Source: Bacteroidia bacterium
GTDB taxonomy: Bacteria; Bacteroidota; Bacteroidia; Bacteroidales; UBA932
Reading direction: 5' to 3'
Length of the DNA stretch: 64,000 bases
NCBI GenBank assembly: GCA_021153285.1
Contig: JAGKTT010000020.1
Location: forward strand, 16,563-80,562
Part shown: one piece after another, positions 47,350 through 56,121 of the stretch
Layout: every line of letters begins with the position of its first letter
How positions within the stretch are numbered: the stretch's first letter is position 1
Notes under the pieces: generated by a model
The model's database searches: none
The model's input: only the letters and a program-made list of their open reading frames with translations
Told to the model about the DNA's origin: nothing
Program-made: the position numbers and the translations under genes

Positions 47350-48264
47350 ATGAGGAAGAAAAGGAAATTTTACAGTGGTGTGCCTAATCACATCTATCAG
47401 CGAGCTCAGAATGGGTTCAATCTATTTTATTGTGATGAAGACCGTCTGGTCTTTTATACGATCTTTGCAGTGTGTGCAAGGAAGGCCCCGGATATTAAGG
47501 TGCTTGGACTATGTTTGATGTATGATCATTTTCATTCTCTGATTGTGTCTGAGAAGATCGAGGCAATCAGTGCTTTTATGGATCATTGCACATCTTGGTT
47601 TGCGCGGATTTTTAATGAATCAGTAGGCCGGAAGGGACGGCTGTTTCATAAGAATTTTGGAAGTGCACCCAAGTGGGGCCTTAAGAAGATACATTCTGCC
47701 ATTGCCTACTTGTTCAACAATCCTGTTGAGAAATTGCTATGTCTAAGAGCAGAGGAATTTCGCTGGAGTTTTTTGGCATTCCTGAATGATACTAATCCCT
47801 TTTCAAGCAAGACGCCCTTCCGTAATGCTTCGGCTGCTTTGAAACGAGCTAAGAAGGAAGTCGATTGGTTCAGCAGCTCAGATGAGCCGTTAAGCTATCA
47901 AGGACTTAAGCGATGGAGAGGAAGTTTAAACGATCAGGAATGGGAGGAACTTGTCGATTATATCATTGTCAGGTATTCACCCTTTGATTATCAGGCCTTG
48001 GTGGCTTATTATGAGTCATATGAAAATATGCTGCTCGCGATCAATTCCAATACGGGCGGTGAGTATGATTTAAGGGAGGAATTCAATACTTTCTCGGATC
48101 AGGCATATGATGAGATGCTGGAATATTGTCGTGCTGAGATTAAGGAAACTTGCGTCCGGAGGGTAATTATGTGGCCAGAAGAAGAGAAGTTGGTCTTGTA
48201 CCGTCAGTTGAAGATGGTGACATCTGCTACGGATAGGCAGATCTGTAAGTTTCTACATCTGTAG
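47350..48264 (+). CDS. REP-associated tyrosine transposase (Y1/HUH, RAYT-type), copy 2
   Basis: A 304-residue Y1 transposase. The ATG at 47350 (MRKKRKFYSGVPNHIYQRAQ) is chosen because an upstream TTG frame would run through the palindrome. The HUH motif is His60-Phe-His62 in CLMYDHFHSL, and the nucleophile candidate is Tyr120 in AIAYLFNNPVEK, the usual RAYT Y-x-x-x-NPV pattern. GRKGRLFHKNFG is also typical. The C-terminal 150 residues are helical and not recognised. It differs clearly from copy 1 (28877-29662), so the two are not a recent duplication. Palindromes flank it on both sides (46965-47080, 47217-47327, 48263-48367). Confidence 0.85.
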   Translation: MRKKRKFYSGVPNHIYQRAQNGFNLFYCDEDRLVFYTIFAVCARKAPDIKVLGLCLMYDHFHSLIVSEKIEAISAFMDHCTSWFARIFNESVGRKGRLFHKNFGSAPKWGLKKIHSAIAYLFNNPVEKLLCLRAEEFRWSFLAFLNDTNPFSSKTPFRNASAALKRAKKEVDWFSSSDEPLSYQGLKRWRGSLNDQEWEELVDYIIVRYSPFDYQALVAYYESYENMLLAINSNTGGEYDLREEFNTFSDQAYDEMLEYCRAEIKETCVRRVIMWPEEEKLVLYRQLKMVTSATDRQICKFLHL

Positions 48265-48367
48265 AGAGGAGGAGCTTAAATTGCTGGTAATTAGTGTGTT
48301 GTGCTACCTTCGTGCCTGCAATGGGGAGCACGTAGGTCTTGTAAGTGGTTGGTAGTGAGGATGGTAG
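48263..48367. repeat. Palindromic element, copy 3, downstream of transposase copy 2
   Basis: Begins at the transposase stop (AGAGGAGGAGCTTA, shared with copy 1) and has the stem ACCTTCGTGC (11-base loop) GCACGTAGGT plus GTAAGTGGTTGGTAGTGAGG, matching copy 2 at most positions. Together the three copies frame the transposase gene. Confidence 0.7.
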
Positions 48368-48398
48368 CTTTTTCCGTGATATATTGATAAAAAATTAT

Positions 48399-48406
48399 TA
48401 TATTTG
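48399..48406 (+). promoter_or_regulatory. -7 box candidate for uvrA
   Basis: TATATTTG exactly fits TAnnTTTG, 54 bases before the uvrA ATG. The matching -33 TTTG is not at the ideal distance. Confidence 0.4.
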
Positions 48407-48460
48407 TGATTCGGGTCGATGGTCTGAAATTCGCAGCGGAAAGACTGATCCGGAAACAAT

Positions 48461-51214
48461 ATGGAGAAGAAGAACGATTTTATTGAAATACAGGGGGCCA
48501 AGGCTCATAATCTGAAAGGGGCGTCGCTTGCGATTCCACGTGGACAGTTCGTCGTTGTCACTGGACTTAGCGGAAGCGGTAAGTCATCATTGGCATTCGA
48601 TACTATCTATGCCGAGGGGCAGAGGCGTTATATGGATACACTCTCCACATATGCCAAGCACTTTATGGGCATATTGGAAAAGCCTGAAGTCGAGTCTATT
48701 ACAGGACTGAGCCCTATCATTGCCATCGAGCAGAAGACCACTGGAAACAATCCCCGTTCGACAGTGGGAACAATCACTGAAATCTATGATTTTCTCAGGC
48801 TTCTTTATGCCCGTGCCTCTACTGCATATTCTCCTCAGACAGGCAAGCCGATGGTCAGATATACCGATGAACAGATTGTCTCTCTGATAATGGAGAATTA
48901 TCAGGACCGCAAGTGTTATCTTCTGTCCCCTTTGGTGAAAGGTCGAAAGGGACATTATAAGGAACTTCTGGAGCAGATGCGCAAGAGGGGATATACACAG
49001 GTACGCATTGACGGGGAGTTGTGTGACCTGAACGAAGTGACTGCTCTGGACCGTTATAAGGCCCATTTCATCGAACTGGTTATCGACCGTCTGAAACCGA
49101 CCCAAAAGGATGAGAAGCGTATCAAATCATCTGTGATGTCCGCTCTGAACTTTGGTAAAGGTTCTGTGGCGATTATGGATGTGGAGACTCAGGAGGTACA
49201 CCATTTCTCGAAACATCTGGTGTGTCCTGACACAGGAATTTCTCTTGCTGAGCCGGCTCCGCATTCTTTCTCGTTCAATTCTCCTCAGGGCTATTGTACT
49301 CATTGCAAGGGACTTGGCATCATCGTGGATGTCAATATGGATACGATCATTCCGAATCGTGGGGTTTCGATTGCTGACGGAGGAATCGTTCCTCTGGGAA
49401 AGATACGAGAGACCAAGAAATTCGATGTCATAAGATCGATTGCCCGAAAATACAATTTTTCTCTTTACGATCCGATCGAGGAACTGCCGGAAGAGGTGGT
49501 GTCTCTGATTGTCTTCGGTTCTGATGAACTTTTCAGGGTGGGTGAGGGTGCTTCTTCTGAAATGGTATCATTCTCGGGAATCGTAGGAGATATCAATGAA
49601 AAGATTGTCTGCCCTAAATGTGGCGGTACGAGACTGAATAAGGATACGACATATTTCAAGATCGACGGAAAGACTATTTCAGAAGTCTCTGCTATGGAGA
49701 TCGGGCAGCTCAGCATCTGGCTTCATTCTTTGGATAGTCTTCTGGAAAAACGTGAAAGCATAATTGCCCGTGATATTCTCAAGGAACTTAAGGACAGAGT
49801 GTCATTCCTGCTGGATGTGGGACTGGATTATCTGTCGCTTGATCGTGCAACTGCCTCATTGTCAGGAGGAGAGAGCCAGAGAATCCGTCTCGCGACACAG
49901 ATCGGATCGAAACTTGTGAATGTACTTTATATTCTTGATGAGCCGTCTATCGGACTGCATCAGAGGGACAATAGAAAGCTTATCGCATCCCTTAAGAAAC
50001 TCCGTGATGAGGGTAATTCTGTAATGGTCGTGGAGCACGATGCCGAGACGATGATGGCTGCGGACTGGCTTGTGGATGTAGGTCCCGGAGCAGGACAGGA
50101 AGGCGGTCGCATATGCTATAACGGTCCTGTTGACAAGATTTCAGAGGGCAGTTCCACAACTCTTGACTATCTGCTGGGAAGAAAACAGATCGAAGTGCCT
50201 GCGGAGCGCAGGGCTGGAAACGGTCTGACCATAGGCATACGCGGAGCGAGAGGAAACAATCTCAAGAGCGTCGATGTGGATTTTCCATTGGGGATGCTCA
50301 TCGGAGTGGCCGGAGTCAGCGGAAGCGGAAAGTCGTCCCTTATCAACGAGACCCTTATGCCGATTCTGAAAAATAAATTCTATAACGCCAAGCTTCAGCC
50401 GCTACCGTACGACGAGATTGTCGGAATAGAAAATATTGACAAATTGATAGAGATTGACCAGAGCCCGATCGGACGTACTCCGCGAAGCAATCCTGCGACT
50501 TTCACAGGCGTATTCAATGACATCCGCACCCTTTTCGAGGCGACTCCGGATGCGAAGGTACGAGGTTTCAAGGCCGGAAGATTCTCCTTCAATGTGGCCG
50601 GAGGCAGATGCGAAGAATGCAAGGGAGCCGGAATCAAGGTGATCGAGATGAATTTCCTTCCTTCGGTCAATGTGGTCTGCAACGAGTGCCGCGGAAGGCG
50701 ATATAAGAATGATACGCTTGCCGTGAAATATAAGGGAAAGAATATCAATGATGTACTCGAAATGCCTATCAGTGAGGCATATGAGTTCTTCGAGAATATT
50801 CCTTCAATTGCTGCCAAGCTCAAGGCATTGGTGGATGTCGGACTGGGATATGTCCGGCTCGGACAGTCGGCTGTGACCCTTTCGGGAGGAGAGAGCCAGC
50901 GTATGAAACTGGCTGCCGAACTTGCCAAGAAAGGTACAGGCAATACTCTCTATATCCTGGATGAACCTACCACAGGCCTGCATTTCGATGATATAAAAGT
51001 ACTGATGGATGTGCTTCAGCAGCTTGTGGAGCAGGGAAATACTGTAATCGTAATCGAGCATAATCTGGATGTGCTCAAGTCCGTGGATTATCTTTTCGAT
51101 ATGGGACCGGAAGGTGGAAAGAAGGGTGGAATGATCGTGGCCCAGGGCACTCCGGAACAGCTTGCAGAAAATCCGGATTCCGTGACCGGACCTTTCCTTA
51201 AAGAAATTTTATAA
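48461..51214 (+). CDS. uvrA: Excinuclease ABC subunit A (UvrA)
   Basis: The DNA-damage recognition ATPase of nucleotide excision repair. Two ABC modules are present, with Walker A motifs GLSGSGKSSLAF (about residue 35) and GVSGSGKSSLI and signature motifs LSGGESQRIRLA and LSGGESQRMKLA. The C-terminal zinc finger is complete (CEECKGAG ... CNECRGRRY). The first zinc finger is not: it reads C255-P-D-T258 ... CTHC, so one of the four usual cysteines is a threonine. This is seen, as far as I recall, in other Bacteroidetes UvrA proteins. At 917 residues it is slightly shorter than the E. coli protein. The uridine-kinase-like gene starts 1 base after its stop. Confidence 0.95.
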   Translation: MEKKNDFIEIQGAKAHNLKGASLAIPRGQFVVVTGLSGSGKSSLAFDTIYAEGQRRYMDTLSTYAKHFMGILEKPEVESITGLSPIIAIEQKTTGNNPRSTVGTITEIYDFLRLLYARASTAYSPQTGKPMVRYTDEQIVSLIMENYQDRKCYLLSPLVKGRKGHYKELLEQMRKRGYTQVRIDGELCDLNEVTALDRYKAHFIELVIDRLKPTQKDEKRIKSSVMSALNFGKGSVAIMDVETQEVHHFSKHLVCPDTGISLAEPAPHSFSFNSPQGYCTHCKGLGIIVDVNMDTIIPNRGVSIADGGIVPLGKIRETKKFDVIRSIARKYNFSLYDPIEELPEEVVSLIVFGSDELFRVGEGASSEMVSFSGIVGDINEKIVCPKCGGTRLNKDTTYFKIDGKTISEVSAMEIGQLSIWLHSLDSLLEKRESIIARDILKELKDRVSFLLDVGLDYLSLDRATASLSGGESQRIRLATQIGSKLVNVLYILDEPSIGLHQRDNRKLIASLKKLRDEGNSVMVVEHDAETMMAADWLVDVGPGAGQEGGRICYNGPVDKISEGSSTTLDYLLGRKQIEVPAERRAGNGLTIGIRGARGNNLKSVDVDFPLGMLIGVAGVSGSGKSSLINETLMPILKNKFYNAKLQPLPYDEIVGIENIDKLIEIDQSPIGRTPRSNPATFTGVFNDIRTLFEATPDAKVRGFKAGRFSFNVAGGRCEECKGAGIKVIEMNFLPSVNVVCNECRGRRYKNDTLAVKYKGKNINDVLEMPISEAYEFFENIPSIAAKLKALVDVGLGYVRLGQSAVTLSGGESQRMKLAAELAKKGTGNTLYILDEPTTGLHFDDIKVLMDVLQQLVEQGNTVIVIEHNLDVLKSVDYLFDMGPEGGKKGGMIVAQGTPEQLAENPDSVTGPFLKEIL

Positions 51215-51215
51215 T

Positions 51216-52919
51216 ATGGAAGACATCAGAATTTATTGTGAGAATACTCAGGCGTATATGAAGGTCGCTATGGGTACTGCCCTCAATGAAGTATCTCAGA
51301 GCCTTTGTGCCGCAGGCTTCAGCACTGAAACGCCAGTTCTGGCTGCTCTTGTGGACAATAAGCTCAAGGCTCTGGACTACAAGATAATCAATCCGCACAA
51401 TGTGCGTTTTGTCGGATATGACCATCCTGACGGCAGACGGGCATATATCCGTTCTCTGTGCTTCGTGCTTCAGAAGGTGGTCCGTGATCTGTATCCTGAC
51501 AAGATTCTTGCGATAGATTATTCACTTCCGAGCGGCCTCTATTGTGAAATCCGTCACGCTGAACATCTCGAGGACGGACGTCCGAATGTATATTTCGTAA
51601 CCGATACTGAGCTTCAGGCTATATCTGACAGAATGAATTATGTGGTTGCTGCCGATCTGCCTTTCACCCACAGGATGCTGAGTCTCGAAGAATGCGTATC
51701 TCTCTTCACCCGCAACGGCCAAAAGGAAAAAGTCAATCTCTTCAAGAGTCTGGGGCGCTTCAATTATAATGTGTATTTCCTTGATGGGCAGGCTGATACC
51801 TTCTATGGTCCCCTCGTTCCGTCTACCGGATGCCTCAAGGTGTTCAATATAATGGGATTCAATGACGGTTTCTGTCTGCAATATCCTATGGAAGGAGTTT
51901 TTGACAAGGTTCTTCCGATGAAAAGACAGTCCAAGCTGGCTACAGCTCTGAAGGAGCATTCCGACTGGTGTTCTATTATGGGAGTGAAAGGTGTAGGTAA
52001 ATTGAATGAAAAGGTTCTTTCCGGAGAGATCGTTGACCTTATAAATCTTTCCGAGGCTCTGCACGAGAGGAAGTATGCCGATATTGCGGATCAGATCTAT
52101 GCCCGTCGCGGTTCTGTCAAGGTGGTATTCATTGCCGGTCCTTCCAGCAGCGGAAAGACTTCCACTTCGAAGCGATTGGCTCTGCAGTGCCGTATCCTGG
52201 GGCTGAATCCGAAGGTTATTGAACTTGATAACTACTTCGTGGACAGGGAACTTACTCCGAGAGACGAGAATGGTGAGTATGATTTCGAATGTCTCGGGGC
52301 AATGGATCTGAAGCTGCTCGGCCAGCAGCTGAATGATCTTATGGCGGGTAAGGAAGTGGAGATCCCACGTTTCGATTTCAAGGAAGGCCGCAAATATTTC
52401 GATGGTAATTATATGCAGCTGCGCGAGAAGGATATCCTCATAATGGAAGGAATTCACGCATTGAACCCGGCAATGATTCCTGATGTGGACAGTTCCAAGG
52501 TATTCCGTGTCTATGCTTCAGCTCTGACATCACTTTCGATAGATGAGAATAATAATATCTCTACATCTGACAATCGTATGCTCCGTAGAATGATACGCGA
52601 CAATCGTACCCGTGGTGTCATTCCGGAGGATACTATAACCAGATGGCAGAGTGTCCGAAGGGGAGAGAACCGCAATATTTTCCCGTTTCAGGAAAATGCC
52701 GATGCGGTCTTCAATTCAGCACATATCTTCGAACTTCCTGTCCTGAAATATTATGCGGAGCCGCTTCTGCGTCGTATTGCCCCTTCATCACCGGCATATG
52801 CCGAAGCATCCAGAATGCTGAAGTTTCTGGACTATATCGTAGCTCTCACTCCAGCTGAAATGGCGGCCATCCCTCCGACATCGATCCTCAGGGAGTTTAT
52901 TGACGGACAAATCCTGTAA
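51216..52919 (+). CDS. Uridine kinase-like nucleoside kinase with N-terminal TGS/ThrRS-like region
   Basis: A 567-residue protein. The N-terminal half (about 1-290) resembles the TGS and second additional domains of threonyl-tRNA synthetase (AALVDNKLKALDYKI, then SLEECVSLF and FNYNVYFLDGQ). The C-terminal half is a uridine kinase/phosphoribulokinase P-loop domain with Walker A GPSSSGKT at 308-315, an ELDNYFVDR stretch and IMEGIHALN. This fused type is widespread in Bacteroidetes and Firmicutes and is usually annotated as nucleoside kinase; its true substrate is uncertain. It is translationally coupled to uvrA (stop and start 1 base apart). Confidence 0.85.
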   Translation: MEDIRIYCENTQAYMKVAMGTALNEVSQSLCAAGFSTETPVLAALVDNKLKALDYKIINPHNVRFVGYDHPDGRRAYIRSLCFVLQKVVRDLYPDKILAIDYSLPSGLYCEIRHAEHLEDGRPNVYFVTDTELQAISDRMNYVVAADLPFTHRMLSLEECVSLFTRNGQKEKVNLFKSLGRFNYNVYFLDGQADTFYGPLVPSTGCLKVFNIMGFNDGFCLQYPMEGVFDKVLPMKRQSKLATALKEHSDWCSIMGVKGVGKLNEKVLSGEIVDLINLSEALHERKYADIADQIYARRGSVKVVFIAGPSSSGKTSTSKRLALQCRILGLNPKVIELDNYFVDRELTPRDENGEYDFECLGAMDLKLLGQQLNDLMAGKEVEIPRFDFKEGRKYFDGNYMQLREKDILIMEGIHALNPAMIPDVDSSKVFRVYASALTSLSIDENNNISTSDNRMLRRMIRDNRTRGVIPEDTITRWQSVRRGENRNIFPFQENADAVFNSAHIFELPVLKYYAEPLLRRIAPSSPAYAEASRMLKFLDYIVALTPAEMAAIPPTSILREFIDGQIL

Positions 52920-52921
52920 TA

Positions 52922-53560
52922 TTACATTATAGGGAACCAGATGAATACGGCGCAGTCCCAGAGGGCGTGCGATATAATGATCGCACCGAGCTTTTCAGGG
53001 AAGAAACGATAGGCAAGTCCCCATACGAATCCGGCCACCATTGCAGCCATAATCAGCATAAAATTGAACTTGGAGATATGTACCAGACCATAGGCGAGAG
53101 TGGTCAGGATGAATCCTATGTTCGGGTTCCAGCGTGCTGAGAGACGGTTCTGCAGGCATCCTCTCCAGAATATTTCTTCTGCCGGACCGATGATGAAAAG
53201 CATAAGCAATGTCAGAACTACAGGATTTTCACCTTCCTTCATTCCATAGATTGAATCTACCTGCGGACGGGCGAAGTCGAACATCAGTGTCGAAAGATAT
53301 TCACCAATCCAGAATACTCCCCAAAGCGCAGCGGCAAGTCCGATTCCTATGACAATGTTGCTCAAATCCAGACGCACCTCCTTCCACCACTGTGGGCGTG
53401 CCCAGAATGTAAAGAGGGTCAATGTCGCTCCCGAACAGGTCATCATTACCCAGAAATTGATGTGTGGGGCTGTCCACGGCGAAAACATTATTGTCCACAG
53501 TACAGCCGCAATACAGATTCCTATGACAGGTTTCTGTATTGATACTTTATTGTCCGTCAT
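52922..53560 (-). CDS. CPBP family intramembrane metalloprotease
   Basis: A 212-residue polytopic membrane protein with about six hydrophobic segments. The family signature is present: EEIFWRG (glutamate pair and arginine), GLVHISKF (histidine) and HALWD (histidine near the C-terminus). Members cleave membrane-bound peptides or modify prenylated proteins; the substrate here is unknown. It follows the menA-like gene by 4 bases on the same strand, so the two are probably co-transcribed. Confidence 0.85.
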   Translation of the reverse strand: MTDNKVSIQKPVIGICIAAVLWTIMFSPWTAPHINFWVMMTCSGATLTLFTFWARPQWWKEVRLDLSNIVIGIGLAAALWGVFWIGEYLSTLMFDFARPQVDSIYGMKEGENPVVLTLLMLFIIGPAEEIFWRGCLQNRLSARWNPNIGFILTTLAYGLVHISKFNFMLIMAAMVAGFVWGLAYRFFPEKLGAIIISHALWDCAVFIWFPIM

Positions 53561-53564
53561 TGTC

Positions 53565-54461
53565 TTAGATGAATTTTGCTACGACGAATGCGATGGTAAG
53601 AAGTGCCGAGAACATCAGCTGGAGGTTCGCTGTCTTTACGTCGAGGTCAGCGATGATCCTCAAATCGCCGTTGAGTGACTTCATCATAGTCTGAGAGCAT
53701 CCGATAGCCACCACGAGAGTAAGGAATACGATGATGGTGGTAAGAGGGAAGAATCCGATGATGGAAAGTACCCCGATCCATACGAATGGAAACAGTACCT
53801 CGAATCCGTAAAGAAGGGCTGATGCCTTTGCTCCGAGGGCCATTGCCATTGTCTTGATACCGGCACGCTTGTCGGTATGGGTGTCGCGGGTGTTGTTGGA
53901 GTGAAGGATACCGTCAGTGATCAGGCCCACAGGAAGTGCTATGAGAAGTACGCTCCAGTCGATTGCTCCTGTTGTTACGAACGAGGTTCCGATTGTTGGA
54001 AGGAATGCATATGCAAGAAGGATAACGAGGTCTCCCAATGCATTGAATTTCAAGAATGGGTAGAGCAATGTGCAGAACACTCCTCCGAGTCCTATCCACA
54101 GAAGTGGAAGCCCGGTCAGAAGCAGAAGACCGATACCTCCTGCTGCAGCTATGATAGTCAGCACGATGGAAAGTCTGAAGATTTCCTTTTCAGTGAACAT
54201 ACCAGTGGTCAGGGTCTTGGCTCCGAAAGTATCATCTGCATCCACTTTCTTGCGGAAGTCAAAATAGTCGCTCCAAGTGTTTCCGGCCGCGTGGAAAATC
54301 ACGATGTTCACAAGTGCCCAGAGGGCGAAAATCCAATCGATCTCAGCTCCTTTCCAGAAAAGGTATGCAGTAGCAGTGATTACAGGCATTGCAGATGCCG
54401 GAAAAGACCAGGGCCTCACGGCGATCATCCACTCGCCGAAGGTATGTTTTCTGTTGCTCAT
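53565..54461 (-). CDS. menA: UbiA-family prenyltransferase, MenA-like
   Basis: An integral membrane prenyltransferase, probably 1,4-dihydroxy-2-naphthoate polyprenyltransferase of menaquinone synthesis. The start at 54461 (MSNRKHTFGEW) is preferred over 54497 because a -7 promoter box covers the upstream alternative. RPWSFPASAMPV is typical of MenA. The two Asp-rich prenyl-diphosphate motifs are NTWSDYFDFRKKVD and NNTRDTHTDKRAG. About eight membrane segments. Other UbiA members (for example heme O or chlorophyll-type enzymes) are less likely in this lineage. Confidence 0.75.
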   Translation of the reverse strand: MSNRKHTFGEWMIAVRPWSFPASAMPVITATAYLFWKGAEIDWIFALWALVNIVIFHAAGNTWSDYFDFRKKVDADDTFGAKTLTTGMFTEKEIFRLSIVLTIIAAAGGIGLLLLTGLPLLWIGLGGVFCTLLYPFLKFNALGDLVILLAYAFLPTIGTSFVTTGAIDWSVLLIALPVGLITDGILHSNNTRDTHTDKRAGIKTMAMALGAKASALLYGFEVLFPFVWIGVLSIIGFFPLTTIIVFLTLVVAIGCSQTMMKSLNGDLRIIADLDVKTANLQLMFSALLTIAFVVAKFI

Positions 54462-54496
54462 AAATATAATTTTGTCTGTGTATTTTCTAAAACGCA

Positions 54497-54504
54497 CAAA
54501 GATA
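54497..54504 (-). promoter_or_regulatory. -7 box for the menA-like gene
   Basis: TATCTTTG on the minus strand (CAAAGATA on plus) fits TAnnTTTG exactly, with a TTTC at about the right distance upstream. It gives a leader of roughly 30 bases to the start at 54461. Confidence 0.5.
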
Positions 54505-54565
54505 ACGATTTTTTACATATAGGAAATAGCGGTTGATGGATATGTTCAGGATGTAAATAAAAGAT

Positions 54566-54597
54566 AGAGCCCTCTCGATTCACATCGGTAGGGCTCT
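54566..54597 (-). terminator. Terminator for the HAD/cyclophilin transcript
   Basis: Stem AGAGCCCT (54566-54573) with AGGGCTCT (54590-54597), extended by CGAT/ATCG inside the loop, and T-rich in the minus direction (ATCTTTTATTT). It lies about 75 bases past the HAD gene stop. The 54605-54669 stretch has only a 19-codon plus-strand frame of no evident meaning. Confidence 0.65.
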
Positions 54598-54669
54598 GCA
54601 ATTCTAACCTAAAACTTAACCTATGAAAAAACTATTCGGTTTAAGTTTATTGCTAATTCCGTGCCATAC

Positions 54670-55365
54670 TTATAGAAGATAGCTTAAAATTTCGCGAATA
54701 TTCTTCACTTCGATGATTCTGTCGTTCTGGGGCATATCCATCATTTCGTGCACCCATACGACTTCGTGAGGGGTGTGGATGGCCCAGCCGCCGAGACTGA
54801 CTACCGGGGCTATGTCGGATTTTACTGAATTTCCGATCATCAGGATTTCTTCGGGACGGAGATTATGCTTTGCGGCTACTTCCAGCCAATTCTTCTCATC
54901 CTTGTTTTCCATTACCTCGCAGTGATGGAAATAATGTGACAGACCGGAGCTGCGGAACTTGCCCATCTGCTCTGGAAGGTCGCCTTTGGTGGCTACGATA
55001 AGTTCGTAGCGTCCCTGAAGAGCCTCGAGGGTCTCCTTCACACCTTCGATTATCTCCAGTTCGTGGAATGCGAGATCGGTAATGATTTTCTTGATTCCAT
55101 AGTATATATGCTCAGGAAGGGTGCCTCCGCAAAGTTCCAAAGCGGCGTCAGTCATTCCGATCATATAGGTCTTGGAACCATAGCCGAAAAGGGGAATATT
55201 GTCCTCCTGCTTGCGCCAGAGCATATCCTGTACGCCCTCCGGTGTGGTGTAATCGGCCAGAAGTTCGATGAACTTCGCCTCGGCAGCCCTGAAATATTGC
55301 TCGTTTTCCCAGAGCGTGTCGTCAGCATCGAAGAATATGTATCTGAATTTGCCTTTGAGGTCCAT
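54670..55365 (-). CDS. HAD-superfamily hydrolase (YjjG-like 5'-nucleotidase/phosphatase)
   Basis: A 231-residue cytoplasmic phosphatase. HAD motif I is FFDADDTLWENE (the two catalytic aspartates), motif II is in VATKGD, the conserved lysine lies in NKDEKNW, and motif III is MIGNSVKSDI. A helical cap of the C1 type sits between motifs I and II. The DDTLW..E variant is common in pyrimidine 5'-nucleotidase YjjG and relatives, but the substrate is not proven. The gene starts 6 bases after the cyclophilin stop. Confidence 0.85.
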   Translation of the reverse strand: MDLKGKFRYIFFDADDTLWENEQYFRAAEAKFIELLADYTTPEGVQDMLWRKQEDNIPLFGYGSKTYMIGMTDAALELCGGTLPEHIYYGIKKIITDLAFHELEIIEGVKETLEALQGRYELIVATKGDLPEQMGKFRSSGLSHYFHHCEVMENKDEKNWLEVAAKHNLRPEEILMIGNSVKSDIAPVVSLGGWAIHTPHEVVWVHEMMDMPQNDRIIEVKNIREILSYLL

Positions 55366-55371
55366 ATTGAC

Positions 55372-56076
55372 TTATTCTGCTTTTGTGGTATCAGCTGGCT
55401 CGACAGCAGTAGTGTCTACAGCTGGCTGTACAGGCTCTACATATACCGGCTTGATCTCAGTGATGAACACATCCTCGTAAGGACGGTCATAACGGTCTAC
55501 ATCTACTGTGGCGATTCTGTCTATAACCTCCAGTCCATCAATGACTTCGCCGAAGATTGAATACTGACCGTCCAGGTGGAGGCAGGCATTCTCGTCGTGT
55601 ACGATGTAGAACTGTGAGCCGGATGAAGCCTTGGTAGGATTGGCCATATCACCGCGACGTGCAGCTGCGAGAGCTCCCTTTTTGTGCCAGTATTCATTGA
55701 CGAACTCTGCCGGAACAGTATAGTCCGGTCCGCCCTGTCCCCAAAGGTCGATCTTCGCTGTATCCCTTGAATATGGGTCTCCGGTCTGGATCATAAAACC
55801 TTCGATGACTCTGTGGAATCGTACTCCGTCGTAATACTTTTCCTTAACGAGCTTTACGAAATTGTCTCTGTGCTTAGGGGTCTTGCTGTAGAGCTTCACC
55901 CTCATTGTGCCCTTGCTGGTTATGATGTCGAACTCGGGCTCCTGAATCATTTTCTGTTCCATTGTTTCTGTTGCTGTACTGTCGGTCTGGGCGCCATTGT
56001 CCGCATTCTTTCCCGCGCGTGGTCCGCAGGACGCCAATACGAGGGCGATGACCGCCAGAATTGTTAATCTTTTCAT
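55372..56076 (-). CDS. Cyclophilin-type peptidyl-prolyl isomerase lipoprotein
   Basis: A 234-residue envelope protein that helps protein folding by isomerising prolyl bonds. The start at 56076 gives a clean lipoprotein signal (LVLASC, Cys17). The frame extends 198 codons further upstream, but that part overlaps the divergent flippase gene and has no lipoprotein logic. Cyclophilin motifs are FHRVIEGFMIQTGDP, SSGSQFYIVH and QYSIFGEVIDGLEVID. A Thr/Ala/Pro-rich tail ends the protein. It shares a symmetrical promoter region with the flippase gene. Confidence 0.9.
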   Translation of the reverse strand: MKRLTILAVIALVLASCGPRAGKNADNGAQTDSTATETMEQKMIQEPEFDIITSKGTMRVKLYSKTPKHRDNFVKLVKEKYYDGVRFHRVIEGFMIQTGDPYSRDTAKIDLWGQGGPDYTVPAEFVNEYWHKKGALAAARRGDMANPTKASSGSQFYIVHDENACLHLDGQYSIFGEVIDGLEVIDRIATVDVDRYDRPYEDVFITEIKPVYVEPVQPAVDTTAVEPADTTKAE

Positions 56077-56090
56077 ATCATTCAATTTAA

Positions 56091-56120
56091 ACTCGACAAA
56101 AATAATTAATTTTGTCGAGT
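56091..56120. promoter_or_regulatory. Symmetrical divergent promoter/operator
   Basis: A perfect 11-bp inverted repeat, ACTCGACAAAA (56091-56101) and TTTTGTCGAGT (56110-56120), with an 8-base A/T spacer. Each arm contains a -7 box: TAATTTTG (56107-56114) for the flippase and, on the minus strand, TATTTTTG (56104-56097) for the cyclophilin, with TTTG 21 bases further upstream on the minus strand. The flippase ATG at 56122 is only 7 bases from its -7 box, so its mRNA would be nearly leaderless. Confidence 0.6.
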
Positions 56121-56121
56121 T

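Noticed and set aside
54623..54682. 19-codon frame MKKLFGLSLLL... after the HAD gene
   Set aside because: It looks like the start of a signal peptide but stops at once and overlaps the end of the HAD gene; probably a remnant or chance.
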